From positions 3,435,067 through 3,499,066 of the forward strand of contig CP060294.1 in NCBI GenBank assembly GCA_014302835.1: a DNA stretch of 64,000 nt, written 5' to 3'. How positions within the stretch are numbered: the first letter of the stretch is position 1; each line of letters opens with the position of its first letter. The DNA is from Pedobacter sp. PAMC26386 (lineage in GTDB: Bacteria; Bacteroidota; Bacteroidia; Sphingobacteriales; Sphingobacteriaceae). Positions 16,702-25,320 of the stretch are shown here, piece after piece. Position numbers and translations under genes: made by a program. The notes under the pieces are model-generated. The model was not told the origin of the DNA and did not search any database. It saw only the letters and a program-made list of their open reading frames with translations.

Positions 16702-16844
16702 CTGTTATACCTGGCTAATTCTCTACATAGTTATACAATTTTAACTAAAATCTACCAACAGGAGTTATCAACAATAAAAACAGACTGACAAACAATAACT
16801 TAACACACATATCAACATTCAATGTTAATAACAAAATAAGTCAC

Positions 16845-16872
16845 AAAAAAGGAGCCGAATAAATCCGGCTCC
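16845..16872 (-). terminator. Rho-independent terminator
   Basis: On the minus strand GGAGCCG and CGGCTCC form a 7-bp stem followed by TTTTTT. It lies about 30 nt after the stop of the 16901-17239 gene and terminates it. Confidence 0.9.
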
Positions 16873-16900
16873 CCATTTATTTTGAAATTCTGGAAGATGT

Positions 16901-17239
16901 CTATTGAACTACAACTCCATCTTTATTAATTTTAATGAAGGCCTTTTCAGTACCTTTTTTAACATTAATCAGAAAGTATTGAGATTTATCTGCTGCAGTT
17001 ACTAAAAATGCATCTGTAGCAGCCCAATCTTTATAAGCATCTGCTTTTAAAGTAGTTGTAACCGGAGCCGGAAGCTCTTCCAATTTAACAGGAACCTTTT
17101 GAGAACTATCTTGTTGTACTTTCATTGCACTATCCATTTTCACTGTAATAGCTAAAGGAGTTTTAGTTTCTGATGCTTTTACGGTTGATATACCAGTAAT
17201 GGCCAATATAGCTGCTGCTGTTAAGATGATACTTTTCAT
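16901..17239 (-). CDS. Exported PepSY-like small protein
   Basis: 112 aa with a signal peptide ending near VKASE. The mature part (VKLEELPAPVTTTLKADAYK, DAFLVTAADKSQYFLINVKKGTEKAFIKINKDGVVV) has the pattern LPAPV...AYKDW...Y.I...G....INKDG of the PepSY-like/DUF2874 periplasmic domains of Bacteroidota, where the beta hairpin ends in a D/N-x-DG turn. The family is related to beta-lactamase-inhibitor-like folds, with unclear function. Single gene with its own terminator. Confidence 0.8.
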   Translation of the reverse strand: MKSIILTAAAILAITGISTVKASETKTPLAITVKMDSAMKVQQDSSQKVPVKLEELPAPVTTTLKADAYKDWAATDAFLVTAADKSQYFLINVKKGTEKAFIKINKDGVVVQ

Positions 17240-17811
17240 AATAATTTGCTTTAAAGATTTGAAATTGTTAATTTTTTAATCTTGATCCTGGTGTGTATTA
17301 TTTAGTTATTTAATCTGAATAGTATAGTTTCATAATGATGCCAGAACGGCACAAAGAAAACAAACAACTGAAAATCAATTATATACATATATAACATGAA
17401 AGATAAATTGTGGAATAATGCTACAATTTGATGAAGCAGGTAACAAAGGCGGAACTTTAGTAAAGAAAAATGCTGACATCCATCAGCATTTTTTTTATTA
17501 ACTACCTATTTATAAGCCGAAGCCTATTTCTTTTGTAGTTCTTTCAACTACATCTATTAAAATCAATCCTTCGTTAAAAGGATAAATAGAATTCAAATAA
17601 AAGCTGCTTAATAATCCGTGGAATGAGAGCGAATTAAAGCTATATATTGATTTATATAGCTGCTTGCAACGACAATATATAACTTTTTCACATAAAAGCT
17701 AAACAGATTACAATTTTTCATGAAATGAGAATCATCTCCTACTGACCATACTTGTCAATTCATTATTCAAAATTTAAATTGTTTCTGTATCAAATCTTAT
17801 ATATTTATTAC
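17240..17811. other. 572-bp gene-free region with a series of perfect hairpins
   Basis: I see no confident gene. Four perfect stem-loops occur within 200 nt: 17466-17493 (see terminator), TGTAGTT/AACTACA at 17534-17552, ATCCTT/AAGGAT at 17566-17583 and AGCTATATA/TATATAGCT at 17638-17661. AGCTGCTT is repeated at 17601-17608 and 17659-17666. The cluster may be a structured leader of the DUF480 gene that starts at 17812 or a small RNA, but no promoter box is clear. Confidence 0.35.
17466..17496 (+). terminator. Terminator-like hairpin without an obvious upstream gene
   Basis: AAAAATGCTGA and TCAGCATTTTT form a perfect 11-bp stem around CATCCA, followed by further T residues. No plus-strand gene precedes it, so it may end a small RNA, or it may be bidirectional. 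Confidence 0.6.
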
Positions 17812-18450
17812 ATGGAAAATGATCAGCCTTTAATTTTACTAAATGCAGCAGAACAGCGTGTTGTAGGTGTCCTTCTTGAAAAAAGCAGAACCACACCGGA
17901 CTATTATCCAATGACGATCTCTGCATTGACTACCGCATGCAATCAGAAAACTTCAAGAAATCCTATAGTAAATTATGACGAAGAAACCGTCACACTGACC
18001 TTAAATTCATTAAAAATCAAGGGCTTGACGAGTACTGCAATGGGAGGAAGCAGCAGAAGTACAAAATACAAACACAATCTTGCTATTGCTTATCCACTTA
18101 TCCCTGCCGAGCTAGCTGTAATCTGTTTATTGCTTTTACGCGGGCCATTAACTCCGGGTGAAATCAACAGTAACTCAGCAAGGCTTTACGAGTTTGAAAC
18201 TATCGAAGAAATTCAGGAGATCCTGCATAAACTAGCCCATGAGCACCCTGTTTATGTAAAACATCTTCCTAAAAGACCCGGGCAGAAAGAATCCAGGTAT
18301 AAACACTTATTTGGAGGTGATATAGAAGAAGAAAATCCTGAACCTGAAATCAGTCATCAGCACTCGCCAGACCTGGAAAACAGAATTAGTAAACTGGAAC
18401 AGGAGCTAGAAGAAGTTAAAGAGATGTTGAATCTATTAATGAGTCAATAA
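17812..18450 (+). CDS. YceH/DUF480 family protein
   Basis: The start at 17812 (MENDQPLILLNAAEQRVVGV) gives 212 aa, the size of the YceH/DUF480 family; an in-frame extension of 20 codons has no family likeness. Diagnostic blocks are LLEKSRTTPDYYPMTISAL, CNQKTSRNPIVNYDEETV and LLRGPLTPGEINSNSARLYEF, which form two winged-helix-like domains. The C-terminal 35 residues are an acidic coiled coil (ENRISKLEQELEEVKEMLN). A regulatory or DNA-binding role is inferred from the fold. The family function is not established. Confidence 0.92.
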   Translation: MENDQPLILLNAAEQRVVGVLLEKSRTTPDYYPMTISALTTACNQKTSRNPIVNYDEETVTLTLNSLKIKGLTSTAMGGSSRSTKYKHNLAIAYPLIPAELAVICLLLLRGPLTPGEINSNSARLYEFETIEEIQEILHKLAHEHPVYVKHLPKRPGQKESRYKHLFGGDIEEENPEPEISHQHSPDLENRISKLEQELEEVKEMLNLLMSQ

Positions 18451-18464
18451 TTTTCAGAATCTGT

Positions 18465-18839
18465 TTAATCCAAAGAAACAAAAAGTTCAGATTGTGTTAG
18501 CCATTTTCCCTTAATCTTACGCCACATGGCAGAATAATTACCTCTGAACTTTTCTGTTTTATAATTCCATTCTCCGGTTTCCCACGCCAATATACCGCTA
18601 TTTCCAATCGTGATCACCGAAGGAATACGCACAAAAACTGGTGGATTAACTTCAAACATCTCCGTAAATACCTCGATCAGTACCTTTTTCCCGGAATATT
18701 GCCCGCCTTCACCAGAAATAACAATGATATCATCCATCCAATATTGTGCTACACCAGCTGCATCAGCCTTCAGAATAGCTGCATTCGAATTTTCACGGAA
18801 ATCCTGAATAATTTTGATCTCGTTTTGTCTTTGATCCAT
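18465..18839 (-). CDS. SnoaL-like/DUF4440 (NTF2-fold) protein
   Basis: 124 aa with the typical NTF2-like layout: N-terminal helices (IIQDFRENSNAAILKADAAG), YWMDDIIVISGEGGQYSGKK, then strands LAWETGEWNYKTEKFRGNYSAMW and IKGKWLTQSELFVSL. DUF4440 proteins have this order of motifs. No signal peptide, so cytoplasmic. The ligand or reaction cannot be predicted. Starts 5 nt downstream of the 18845 gene's stop on the same strand, so likely co-transcribed. Confidence 0.85.
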   Translation of the reverse strand: MDQRQNEIKIIQDFRENSNAAILKADAAGVAQYWMDDIIVISGEGGQYSGKKVLIEVFTEMFEVNPPVFVRIPSVITIGNSGILAWETGEWNYKTEKFRGNYSAMWRKIKGKWLTQSELFVSLD

Positions 18840-18844
18840 CTTGT

Positions 18845-19480
18845 TTAATTTTGCAGGAACTTATCCAAATAAACTGTAAAACTACCGTTGACTATGACTT
18901 TCTTTGAACCGTGTACCACCCCATTAACTGGTGGAAAAAACACACCATCAACAATCCCTTTAGCGGATCCCGGATTAGGATCATAAGCTGCATTAAAATG
19001 AAACTTCCCACTCACCTTCAAATACCCTTTTAAATCAAGTATTTCAGTTAAAGTCAGGTATACAAAACTATTAGTACCTTCACTGTCAGTGTCAAAAAAC
19101 ATCCGGTATAATGTAGTACTGTAGCTCTTCGTTTTTTCATCATTTTCTACTGAAAATGAACCAAATGCGCCCTTTTGTTCCACCCCTGTCTGAAGGTTTA
19201 AAGGCATTACAACAGCAACCTTATAATCGGTACCATTCTTCACTCTTAAAGTTCCGTTAATTGTAATTGGGGTGACGGAGGTTTTCGTGAATTTCAAAAA
19301 TCCCAAACCTGCATACTCCTCACCTGACGCTTTAATGTTACTGCTTTCATCACCCGATATCGTGGCACTTACAGAATTGACATAAGATATCTTCTGTACA
19401 GCAGAATTTTGTGCGCTACTATTTTCACTGACGTGGCTTAATCCTATAAAAAGGATACCATAAAGAAATTTACGTGTCAT
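18845..19480 (-). CDS. Exported hypothetical protein, 211 aa
   Basis: I take the ATG at 19480 (MTRKFLYGILFIGLSH); a TTG 30 nt upstream would lengthen the signal peptide unusually. After cleavage near NSSAQ the protein is a beta-rich domain (VNSVSATISGDESSN, KFTKTSVTPITINGTLRVKNG, GKFHFNAAYDPNPGSAKGIVDG). It resembles the calycin- or DUF6252-like exported beta-sandwich proteins of Bacteroidota in style, but I cannot name a family. It is followed within 5 nt by the SnoaL-like gene. Confidence 0.7.
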   Translation of the reverse strand: MTRKFLYGILFIGLSHVSENSSAQNSAVQKISYVNSVSATISGDESSNIKASGEEYAGLGFLKFTKTSVTPITINGTLRVKNGTDYKVAVVMPLNLQTGVEQKGAFGSFSVENDEKTKSYSTTLYRMFFDTDSEGTNSFVYLTLTEILDLKGYLKVSGKFHFNAAYDPNPGSAKGIVDGVFFPPVNGVVHGSKKVIVNGSFTVYLDKFLQN

Positions 19481-19626
19481 GCTTTTGCAAATAATTACAA
19501 ATATAAACAATTAAAGAAAAAATACCTATCCTCAAACAATTCTAAGTGTGCGCGTTGCGATAAAAATAATTATAATCATTCCATTTCCCATAGAATTTCG
19601 CTTATTTGCCATATATAACATAGGAG

Positions 19627-20889
19627 ATGGATATAGGAATTATTGGACTGGGCGACATGGGCAAACTGTATGCAAAGCATTTTGCTAAAGCAGGACACCA
19701 CGTTTGCGGAGCAGATTTACCGGCATTCAGGGAGAAATTAGAAGAAGAATTAGCTCCATTGGGTATAGAAATATTAGCCGATGGAAATGCGGTATCCCGA
19801 AGATGCGACGTGATATTTTATGCAGTTGAAGCTGAAAAAATAGCCGAAGTAGTAGCACTTTATGGTGCTGCAACTAAATACGGTGCTATTGTGGCAGGAC
19901 AAACCTCTGTAAAACATCCTGAAATCGAAGCTTTTGAAAAATATCTCCCTAAGGATATCAATATTATCACTTGCCACTCTCTGCATGGCCCGGGTTTTGA
20001 TCCCAAAGGGCAAACATTAATAGTGATTCCTCATCGCTGTGATGAGGCGGCATATACACGCATGACTGATCTGCTTGCTATTTTAGGCTCTGACATGGTA
20101 GAAATGAAAGACTATCATGAACATGATAAAATCGTTGCCGATACACAGGCTGTAACCCATATGGGTTTTGAAAGTATGGGTACAGCATGGAAAGAAGCTG
20201 GATTTTTTCCATGGGAGAACCCATCTTATCTTGGCGGAATCGACAATGTAAAAATATTGACGATGCTGCGGATTTTTAGTTACAAATCACACATCTATGC
20301 TGGCCTTGCAATTATGAACCCTTATGCACGCCAGCAAATCAAACGTTATGCGCAGTCAGAATCTGAGCTTTTCAAGCTGATGATTATGGAAAAAGAAACA
20401 GAGTTCCGAGACCGTATTAAAAAGGTTAAGAATTTTCTTTTTCCTGATGACAAACAGTTTCTGTTGCTTGATAACCAGATCATGAAAGAATTCTCCTTAT
20501 CTGGCACTGGTGCACCTCATACTCCAAATTCACATTTAAGTTTGCTCAGCATGGCTGATGCCTGGTATCACCTGAAGATTAATCCTTATGATAACCTGAT
20601 CTGCCAGACTCCTCCTTTCCGTTTACGCCTGGGGATAGTAGAATATCTGTTCCGAAACGAAGAATTACTGGAAGAGTCTATTATGGCAGCTATATATGAT
20701 AAACAAATCCGTGCAGACGATCTTGAATTTCATTCTTCGGTAAGAGAATGGTCTTCCATTATTGGCTATGGGGATATCAATGGATATAAGCAACATTTTG
20801 ATCAGACTAAGGATTTCTTTAATGATAGATTAGAGCAAGGCAGAAAACAAAGTGCAGAACTTATCAGCAGATTAAACCGCAACTCATAA
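19627..20889 (+). CDS. tyrA: Prephenate dehydrogenase of the fungal Tyr1 type
   Basis: 420 aa. The NAD(P) fingerprint is MDIGIIGLGDMGKLYAKHF. Further blocks (VSRRCDVIFYAVEA, GQTSVKHPEIEAFEKYLP, HSLHGPG, VADTQAVTHMGFESMG, YAGLAIMNPYA, NSHLSLL, DDLEFHSSVREWSSII) run colinear with yeast Tyr1 as I recall it, rather than with the shorter bacterial TyrA. The predicted reaction is prephenate to 4-hydroxyphenylpyruvate in tyrosine biosynthesis. It has an unusual strong GGAG directly before the ATG. It is followed 12 nt later by a histidine kinase gene. No other aromatic-pathway gene is nearby. Confidence 0.88.
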   Translation: MDIGIIGLGDMGKLYAKHFAKAGHHVCGADLPAFREKLEEELAPLGIEILADGNAVSRRCDVIFYAVEAEKIAEVVALYGAATKYGAIVAGQTSVKHPEIEAFEKYLPKDINIITCHSLHGPGFDPKGQTLIVIPHRCDEAAYTRMTDLLAILGSDMVEMKDYHEHDKIVADTQAVTHMGFESMGTAWKEAGFFPWENPSYLGGIDNVKILTMLRIFSYKSHIYAGLAIMNPYARQQIKRYAQSESELFKLMIMEKETEFRDRIKKVKNFLFPDDKQFLLLDNQIMKEFSLSGTGAPHTPNSHLSLLSMADAWYHLKINPYDNLICQTPPFRLRLGIVEYLFRNEELLEESIMAAIYDKQIRADDLEFHSSVREWSSIIGYGDINGYKQHFDQTKDFFNDRLEQGRKQSAELISRLNRNS

Positions 20890-20901
20890 CCCAGTCTTAT
20901 T

Positions 20902-22113
20902 ATGCCACAGAATCCGAATCCTATTCCCGCAGATGAACTGGAGAGAATATACAGTCTCGCAGAGTTTGATATTGACTACTCCTGTATGGAGAATAATTTC
21001 AAAGATCTGGCTCATTTAGCGGCAAAAATTGCTGGCACAGAAATATCATTGGTTAATTTGATTGACTCTTTTACCCAATGGACCTATTCCAGCTATGGAG
21101 CTGATGATACCATACAGCTGCCCAGAGAAGACTCGGTCTGCCAATATACGATTGCAGGAAATGATTATTTTGAAGTTCCTGATTTATCAGCCGATGACCG
21201 CTTTAAGGAAAAGCCATATGTAAGCGGCCCACCTAATCTGCGTTATTATTTCGGGGTTCCTTTAACAACCTCCGATGGGCATCATATTGGTTCGTTATGT
21301 GTGCTGGATAAAAACATGAGGTTACAAAGCCCGGAAAAAATAGAGTTGCTTAAGATTGTTGCTGATGAAGTAGTCAACAGACTGAAAGCACTAAAGGCGA
21401 TTGACGGGTTGAAATATAAATTAGATAAGATCAAAGAAACTCAGAAAAAGGTAGCGCATGACATCCGTGGTCCTATTGCTGGTATTGTTGGACTTGCGGC
21501 AATCATTGCAGAACAGGGTAACAATAATAATCTGGATGAGGTATTGGAGTTCATCGCTATGATCCATAAAAGTGGCAGATCTGTGCTTGAGCTTGCAGAT
21601 GAGATCCTGACTGAAGGAAGAGAAAATACTTTAAAAGAAGACGAGTTCAATTTATTGGTGTTTAAAGAGAAACTAGAGCGCTTGTATCTGCCACAGTCCA
21701 TGAATAAAAACATCGATTTTCAGGTCAAAATCAATGAAAAGAATGAGCACATTCCTTTTATTAAAAACAAGCTGCTTCAGATTACCGGGAACCTGATTTC
21801 TAATGCGATGAAGTTTACGCCGCAGAAAGGAAAGGTAACTGTAAATCTTGATTTGGAAGTAGATGTAGGTCAGTACAAATTAAAAATCAAAGTTGAAGAT
21901 TCAGGTGTAGGCATGGATGAGCGCACGGTAGCCTGTATTATGGATGGAAAAACACCTTCAACCGACGGTACTGTTGGCGAAAAAGGATACGGATTCGGTC
22001 TTTCACTGGTTAAACACTTGGTTAATAGTTTAAATGGCGATTTTAATATCCATTCGAAGATTGGCACGGGTACAAGTTTCGAAATTATACTGATTCAGCG
22101 TCACCACTTATAG
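20902..22113 (+). CDS. GAF-domain sensor histidine kinase
   Basis: 403 aa, cytoplasmic. Residues about 20-170 are a GAF domain of the type TEISLVNLIDSFTQWTYSS...FGVPLTTSDGHHIGSLCVLD. A coiled helix leads to the H-box VAHDIRGPIAGIVG (phosphorylatable His). The ATPase domain has the N-box NLISNAMKFTPQKG, G1 DSGVGMDE and G2 GEKGYGFGLSLVKH. No transmembrane segment and no response regulator next to it, so it is an orphan kinase. The signal sensed by the GAF domain is unknown. Co-transcription with the prephenate dehydrogenase gene is likely from the 12-nt spacing. Confidence 0.92.
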   Translation: MPQNPNPIPADELERIYSLAEFDIDYSCMENNFKDLAHLAAKIAGTEISLVNLIDSFTQWTYSSYGADDTIQLPREDSVCQYTIAGNDYFEVPDLSADDRFKEKPYVSGPPNLRYYFGVPLTTSDGHHIGSLCVLDKNMRLQSPEKIELLKIVADEVVNRLKALKAIDGLKYKLDKIKETQKKVAHDIRGPIAGIVGLAAIIAEQGNNNNLDEVLEFIAMIHKSGRSVLELADEILTEGRENTLKEDEFNLLVFKEKLERLYLPQSMNKNIDFQVKINEKNEHIPFIKNKLLQITGNLISNAMKFTPQKGKVTVNLDLEVDVGQYKLKIKVEDSGVGMDERTVACIMDGKTPSTDGTVGEKGYGFGLSLVKHLVNSLNGDFNIHSKIGTGTSFEIILIQRHHL

Positions 22114-22292
22114 GTTAAATCAAACCAGGCGCCTGTTTAATTAATTTAGGTGGGCGTCTACGTAAGTTTTTTAGTGTACAACAATGCTGTTTTATATAAA
22201 AATAATATGGTCTAAGTACAAACTGGTTAACCTCAAGTTCGCATCAGCTGCTTCTCCTCATCTTAACGGATTACAATCCTTCATATAGGACT

Positions 22293-22339
22293 TTTTAAAT
22301 AATCGTATGTCATGTAAATGAAAAAACGATTATTTAAAA
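22293..22339 (+). promoter_or_regulatory. Long leader hairpin before the methyltransferase gene
   Basis: TTTTAAATAATCGT (22293-22306) and ACGATTATTTAAAA (22326-22339) are perfect 14-bp arms around a 19-nt loop. The right arm ends 6 nt before the ATG at 22346, so folding would occlude ribosome access. It could control translation of the operon. The 231-nt gap before it holds no confident gene. Confidence 0.5.
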
Positions 22340-22345
22340 CTTGTA

Positions 22346-23146
22346 ATGTTCAAGATATTTTCATCAAAATCGCGGAAAGATCCATATGGCTGGTTTGGAA
22401 ACTATTCCAACTGGGATGACTTAGTTGCGTCTGTTAATGGCTATAGCTCAGTCAATATACTAGACAGAACTAAAGAGGCGCTATTACAAGTAAAAAAAGG
22501 CAATGCTGTTTACGAACGTGACTCGGTATTATTTGACAAAATAGTGCACCCTTTTCCTTTATTAACTTGTTTATTCAGCAGTGCAGCTTTATTAAAAAGA
22601 CCACTTCATGTCCTTGATTTCGGCGGATCATTAGGAAGTACCTATTTTCAAACTAAACATCTTGCAGGAACAGATATTTGTGCCAGTTGGAACATTGTAG
22701 AGCAAGAACATTATGTAGCCGCAGGCAAAGAACATTTTGAAGATGAGCACTTAAAATTTTTCTCATCCATTGAAGCTTGCCTGCAAGTTCAAAAAATAGA
22801 TTTAGTCTTGCTATCAAGTTCAGTACAATACCTACCCGAACCACATCCCTTTCTTCAACAATTAGCCAGTTACAATTTTGATTTCCTTGTATTTGACCGG
22901 ACAGCTTTTGTTCAAGGTAAACGAGATCGTTTAACGCTGCAAATCGTCCCCCCTACAATTTATAAAGCGGCCTACCCTTCCTGGTTTTTTCATGAAGAAA
23001 CTTTTCTCAATCACTTCACATCCAACTATACCACCATCTGCGACTTTAATTCTTATGTAGAAGGAGAATCGACAATGAATATCGATCATAAGCCTATTGG
23101 CTACAACAAAGGACTTTACTTAGTTAATACATCAAAACATGCTTAA
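22346..23146 (+). CDS. TIGR04325-type putative methyltransferase
   Basis: 266 aa. The start FKIFSSKSRKDPYGWFGNYS with FGNYSNWDDL, then LHVLDFGGSLGSTYFQ (the SAM-binding glycine motif) and IDLVLLSSSVQYLPEP, matches the TIGR04325 family of putative methyltransferases found in surface-polysaccharide loci. The SSSVQYL segment is typical. It overlaps the following glycosyltransferase by 8 bp and is therefore translationally coupled. A role in modifying a surface glycan or glycosylated protein is inferred. No other polysaccharide genes are nearby, so this pair is an orphan island. Confidence 0.85.
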   Translation: MFKIFSSKSRKDPYGWFGNYSNWDDLVASVNGYSSVNILDRTKEALLQVKKGNAVYERDSVLFDKIVHPFPLLTCLFSSAALLKRPLHVLDFGGSLGSTYFQTKHLAGTDICASWNIVEQEHYVAAGKEHFEDEHLKFFSSIEACLQVQKIDLVLLSSSVQYLPEPHPFLQQLASYNFDFLVFDRTAFVQGKRDRLTLQIVPPTIYKAAYPSWFFHEETFLNHFTSNYTTICDFNSYVEGESTMNIDHKPIGYNKGLYLVNTSKHA

Positions 23147-24167
23147 ATTCTGCACACTATTCAATACGACTTACCTCTCTCGTGGACTGGCAATGTACAA
23201 TTCACTCGAACAGCATTGCGAAAGTTTTCACCTGTATATATTCGCATTTGACACACACTGTTTTGACCTGCTGACTAAGATGGCCTTAAAGAATGCAAGT
23301 ATCATCAGCTTAACCGCATTTGAAAATGACAGACTTCTAGCTATAAAAGATGACCGCACCGCCGGAGAATATTGCTGGACCTGCGCCTCTTCTACAATTA
23401 AATATTGTCTTGAAAAATATGCATTGGATCACTGCACTTATGTTGATGCTGATCTTTTATTTTTTAATGACCCAGCCTGTTTAATAGCAGAAATGGGTGA
23501 AAAATCTGTATCAATTACTGAACACCGGTACACCCCAATTTATGATCAGTCAGTTACAAGTGGGATATACTGTGTACAGTTTATGACCTTTAAAAATACA
23601 AGAGAGGGTTTAGAAGTACTAAACTGGTGGGTTGATGCTTGTATAGAATGGTGTTTTAACCGCTTTGAAGATAATAAGTTCGGGGATCAGAAATATCTGG
23701 ATGACTGGACTACACGTTTTAATACCGTTCATATATTAAGAAATTTAGGTAGTGGCCTCGCTCCATGGAATGTACAACAATATGATTTCGCTACTAAAGG
23801 GCATCATGTTCAGGGTAAAGAAGTCGCAACTGAAACTCCCTTTGACCTGGTTTTTTATCACTTCCATGATTTCCAGTATATCAAAGGTAATACCTATCGT
23901 TTATCAACACCTGCCTATCATTTAAGCCGTAATGTGATCAAGCATATTTATAAGCCATATACCAAAGCACTTTCAGTTGCAGAAGCAGAAATCTATAATA
24001 TAAATACAGAAATAACTGCTCATGAATTATCAGAAGATAGCAGTGGAATTAACCTGGTTATAGGAAGGATGATTCTCTTCTTCCTACTGGGATACTATAA
24101 AAATTTTTACACTAAACGTTCTATGGAATATGGTTTTCTAAGTATGAAAACTTTTAGACTTAATTAA
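23139..24167 (+). CDS. Glycosyltransferase (GT8-like)
   Basis: 342 aa. It opens KFCTLFNTTYLSRGLAMYNS with the pattern of nucleotide-sugar glycosyltransferases that begin with a nascent FxTxxNxxYL motif, and has the metal-binding DXD-like motif in CTYVDADLLFFNDP. SGIYCVQFMTF and FGDQKYLDDW further match GT8-type and related enzymes that act on surface glycans. No membrane segment is obvious apart from a hydrophobic stretch near the C-terminus (LVIGRMILFFLLGYY). It is the partner of the methyltransferase with which it overlaps. Acceptor and donor are unknown. Confidence 0.85.
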   Translation: MLKFCTLFNTTYLSRGLAMYNSLEQHCESFHLYIFAFDTHCFDLLTKMALKNASIISLTAFENDRLLAIKDDRTAGEYCWTCASSTIKYCLEKYALDHCTYVDADLLFFNDPACLIAEMGEKSVSITEHRYTPIYDQSVTSGIYCVQFMTFKNTREGLEVLNWWVDACIEWCFNRFEDNKFGDQKYLDDWTTRFNTVHILRNLGSGLAPWNVQQYDFATKGHHVQGKEVATETPFDLVFYHFHDFQYIKGNTYRLSTPAYHLSRNVIKHIYKPYTKALSVAEAEIYNINTEITAHELSEDSSGINLVIGRMILFFLLGYYKNFYTKRSMEYGFLSMKTFRLN

Positions 24168-24204
24168 GCGATAATTAGTATTTTAGCCTTCTGTATCAAA
24201 TGAA

Positions 24205-24687
24205 ATGAAGGTTAGAGAATCAAGCTTATATGCTGCTTTAGGGAAGGTTTTATTTTTAGTCATTTTTGCGCTTTTGTCATGTAAAAAAAAATCGTCTACG
24301 GAAGAAACCAGGATTAATCCACCAGTAAGAGCTTATTTAATTACTGCCAGGATAGATAAAAAGGGCACAAATACAAATGCTGAAGGTACAGGCATTTTAA
24401 ACGGTTCATATGATGAGGGTTCTAAACAATTGTCGTATACACTCAGTTTTAAAGACATTGCTCCTTCATTAATTACGATCAGAAGTGGTATTAAAGGATC
24501 GGTTGGAGAGCTGGTCAAAGAGATATACAAAAGCAAAGGACAGATTTCAACACTGGAAATTAGTGGTGGATTTACCTTAACGCCTCTGCAGGAACGTAAT
24601 TTACTGAAAGGATTATGGTTTGTAGCCATTAACACGGTCTCTGTAGCCCCCGATATTTCTGGGGTATTGACCTTAAAACAAAAATAA
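24205..24687 (+). CDS. CHRD-like lipoprotein
   Basis: 160 aa. Lipoprotein signal VLFLVIFALLSCKKK with the Cys as lipidation site. The mature domain (TARIDKKGTNTNAEGTGILNG, LSYTLSFKDIAPSLITIRSG) has the ...G.G...YD....L.Y...F shape of CHRD-type domains. Its stop lies 8 nt before the ECF sigma gene start, so it appears to be in the same transcript. Whether it is a sensor or ligand-binding partner of the uptake system is unknown. The function of CHRD domains is not established. Confidence 0.75.
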   Translation: MKVRESSLYAALGKVLFLVIFALLSCKKKSSTEETRINPPVRAYLITARIDKKGTNTNAEGTGILNGSYDEGSKQLSYTLSFKDIAPSLITIRSGIKGSVGELVKEIYKSKGQISTLEISGGFTLTPLQERNLLKGLWFVAINTVSVAPDISGVLTLKQK

Positions 24688-24694
24688 TGACCGG

Positions 24695-25309
24695 ATGAGC
24701 AAAGAACAGAAAAACTCTCTTCCGAATGAAGAACAGGAATTAATAGCCGCGGTAAAAAAACATGACCGTAAAGCTTTTGAAAAACTATATAAACAATATT
24801 ACAAACAACTGTTTGCACTGACTTACCGTTATGTTGGCCAGGCCCCGGTTGCAGAAGAAATTGTACATGATGTGTTTTTGACAATCTGGAAGATGGCTGA
24901 ACAACTTACTATTCAATCTTCCCTCAAAAGTTATCTGTCCAGAGCGGTAATTAACTCAGCGCTTAATTTCATTAAAAAAGAAAAGGCAGAGCATGAAAAG
25001 AAAAATACATACCTCACTACCGAAACAAATGCGGAGGATGAAGATGAGCAGAAAAGCAGAAAAGAATTTTTGCTGACCAGTCTTGAAAATGCACTGACTA
25101 TTCTGCCACCAAAATGCAGAGAAGTGATGTATTTAAGCCGTTTTGGCAAATTGAAACAACAGGAAATTGCAGTACAGATGAATATATCGATTAAAACAGT
25201 TAAAAATCATCTGACCTATGGTTTTCATAAATTGAGAGAACAATTAGAAAAACAACAGCAACCTTTATTATTGCTACTGCTAATACTCTATAAATATTGG
25301 GGCCAATAA
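24695..25309 (+). CDS. ECF RNA polymerase sigma factor (FecI-like)
   Basis: 204 aa. Region 2 is visible in FEKLYKQYYKQLFALTYRYVG and AEEIVHDVFLTIW, and region 4 in LPPKCREVMYLSRFGKLKQQ and EIAVQMNISIKTVKNHL (helix-turn-helix). The hydrophobic C-terminal tail (LLLLLLILYKYW) is characteristic of Bacteroidota ECF sigmas of the FecI family. The adjacent FecR gene begins 12 nt after its stop. It should activate transcription of the TonB receptor operon once FecR receives the signal from the STN receptor. Confidence 0.95.
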   Translation: MSKEQKNSLPNEEQELIAAVKKHDRKAFEKLYKQYYKQLFALTYRYVGQAPVAEEIVHDVFLTIWKMAEQLTIQSSLKSYLSRAVINSALNFIKKEKAEHEKKNTYLTTETNAEDEDEQKSRKEFLLTSLENALTILPPKCREVMYLSRFGKLKQQEIAVQMNISIKTVKNHLTYGFHKLREQLEKQQQPLLLLLLILYKYWGQ

Positions 25310-25320
25310 AAAAGCATACC

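Noticed and set aside
17418..17501. 27-codon frame overlapping the orphan hairpin
   Set aside because: The last third is the hairpin and T-run; coding is unlikely although not excluded.
17625..17645. ATGAGAGCGAATTA resembling the box of the 3' RNA element
   Set aside because: Only a 9-nt exact match, AGCGTCT is missing and no GC-rich hairpin with T-run follows; not a third copy.
22184..22288. 34-codon plus-strand frame before the methyltransferase hairpin
   Set aside because: No start signal, no recognisable motif, and it ends just before the hairpin; likely chance.
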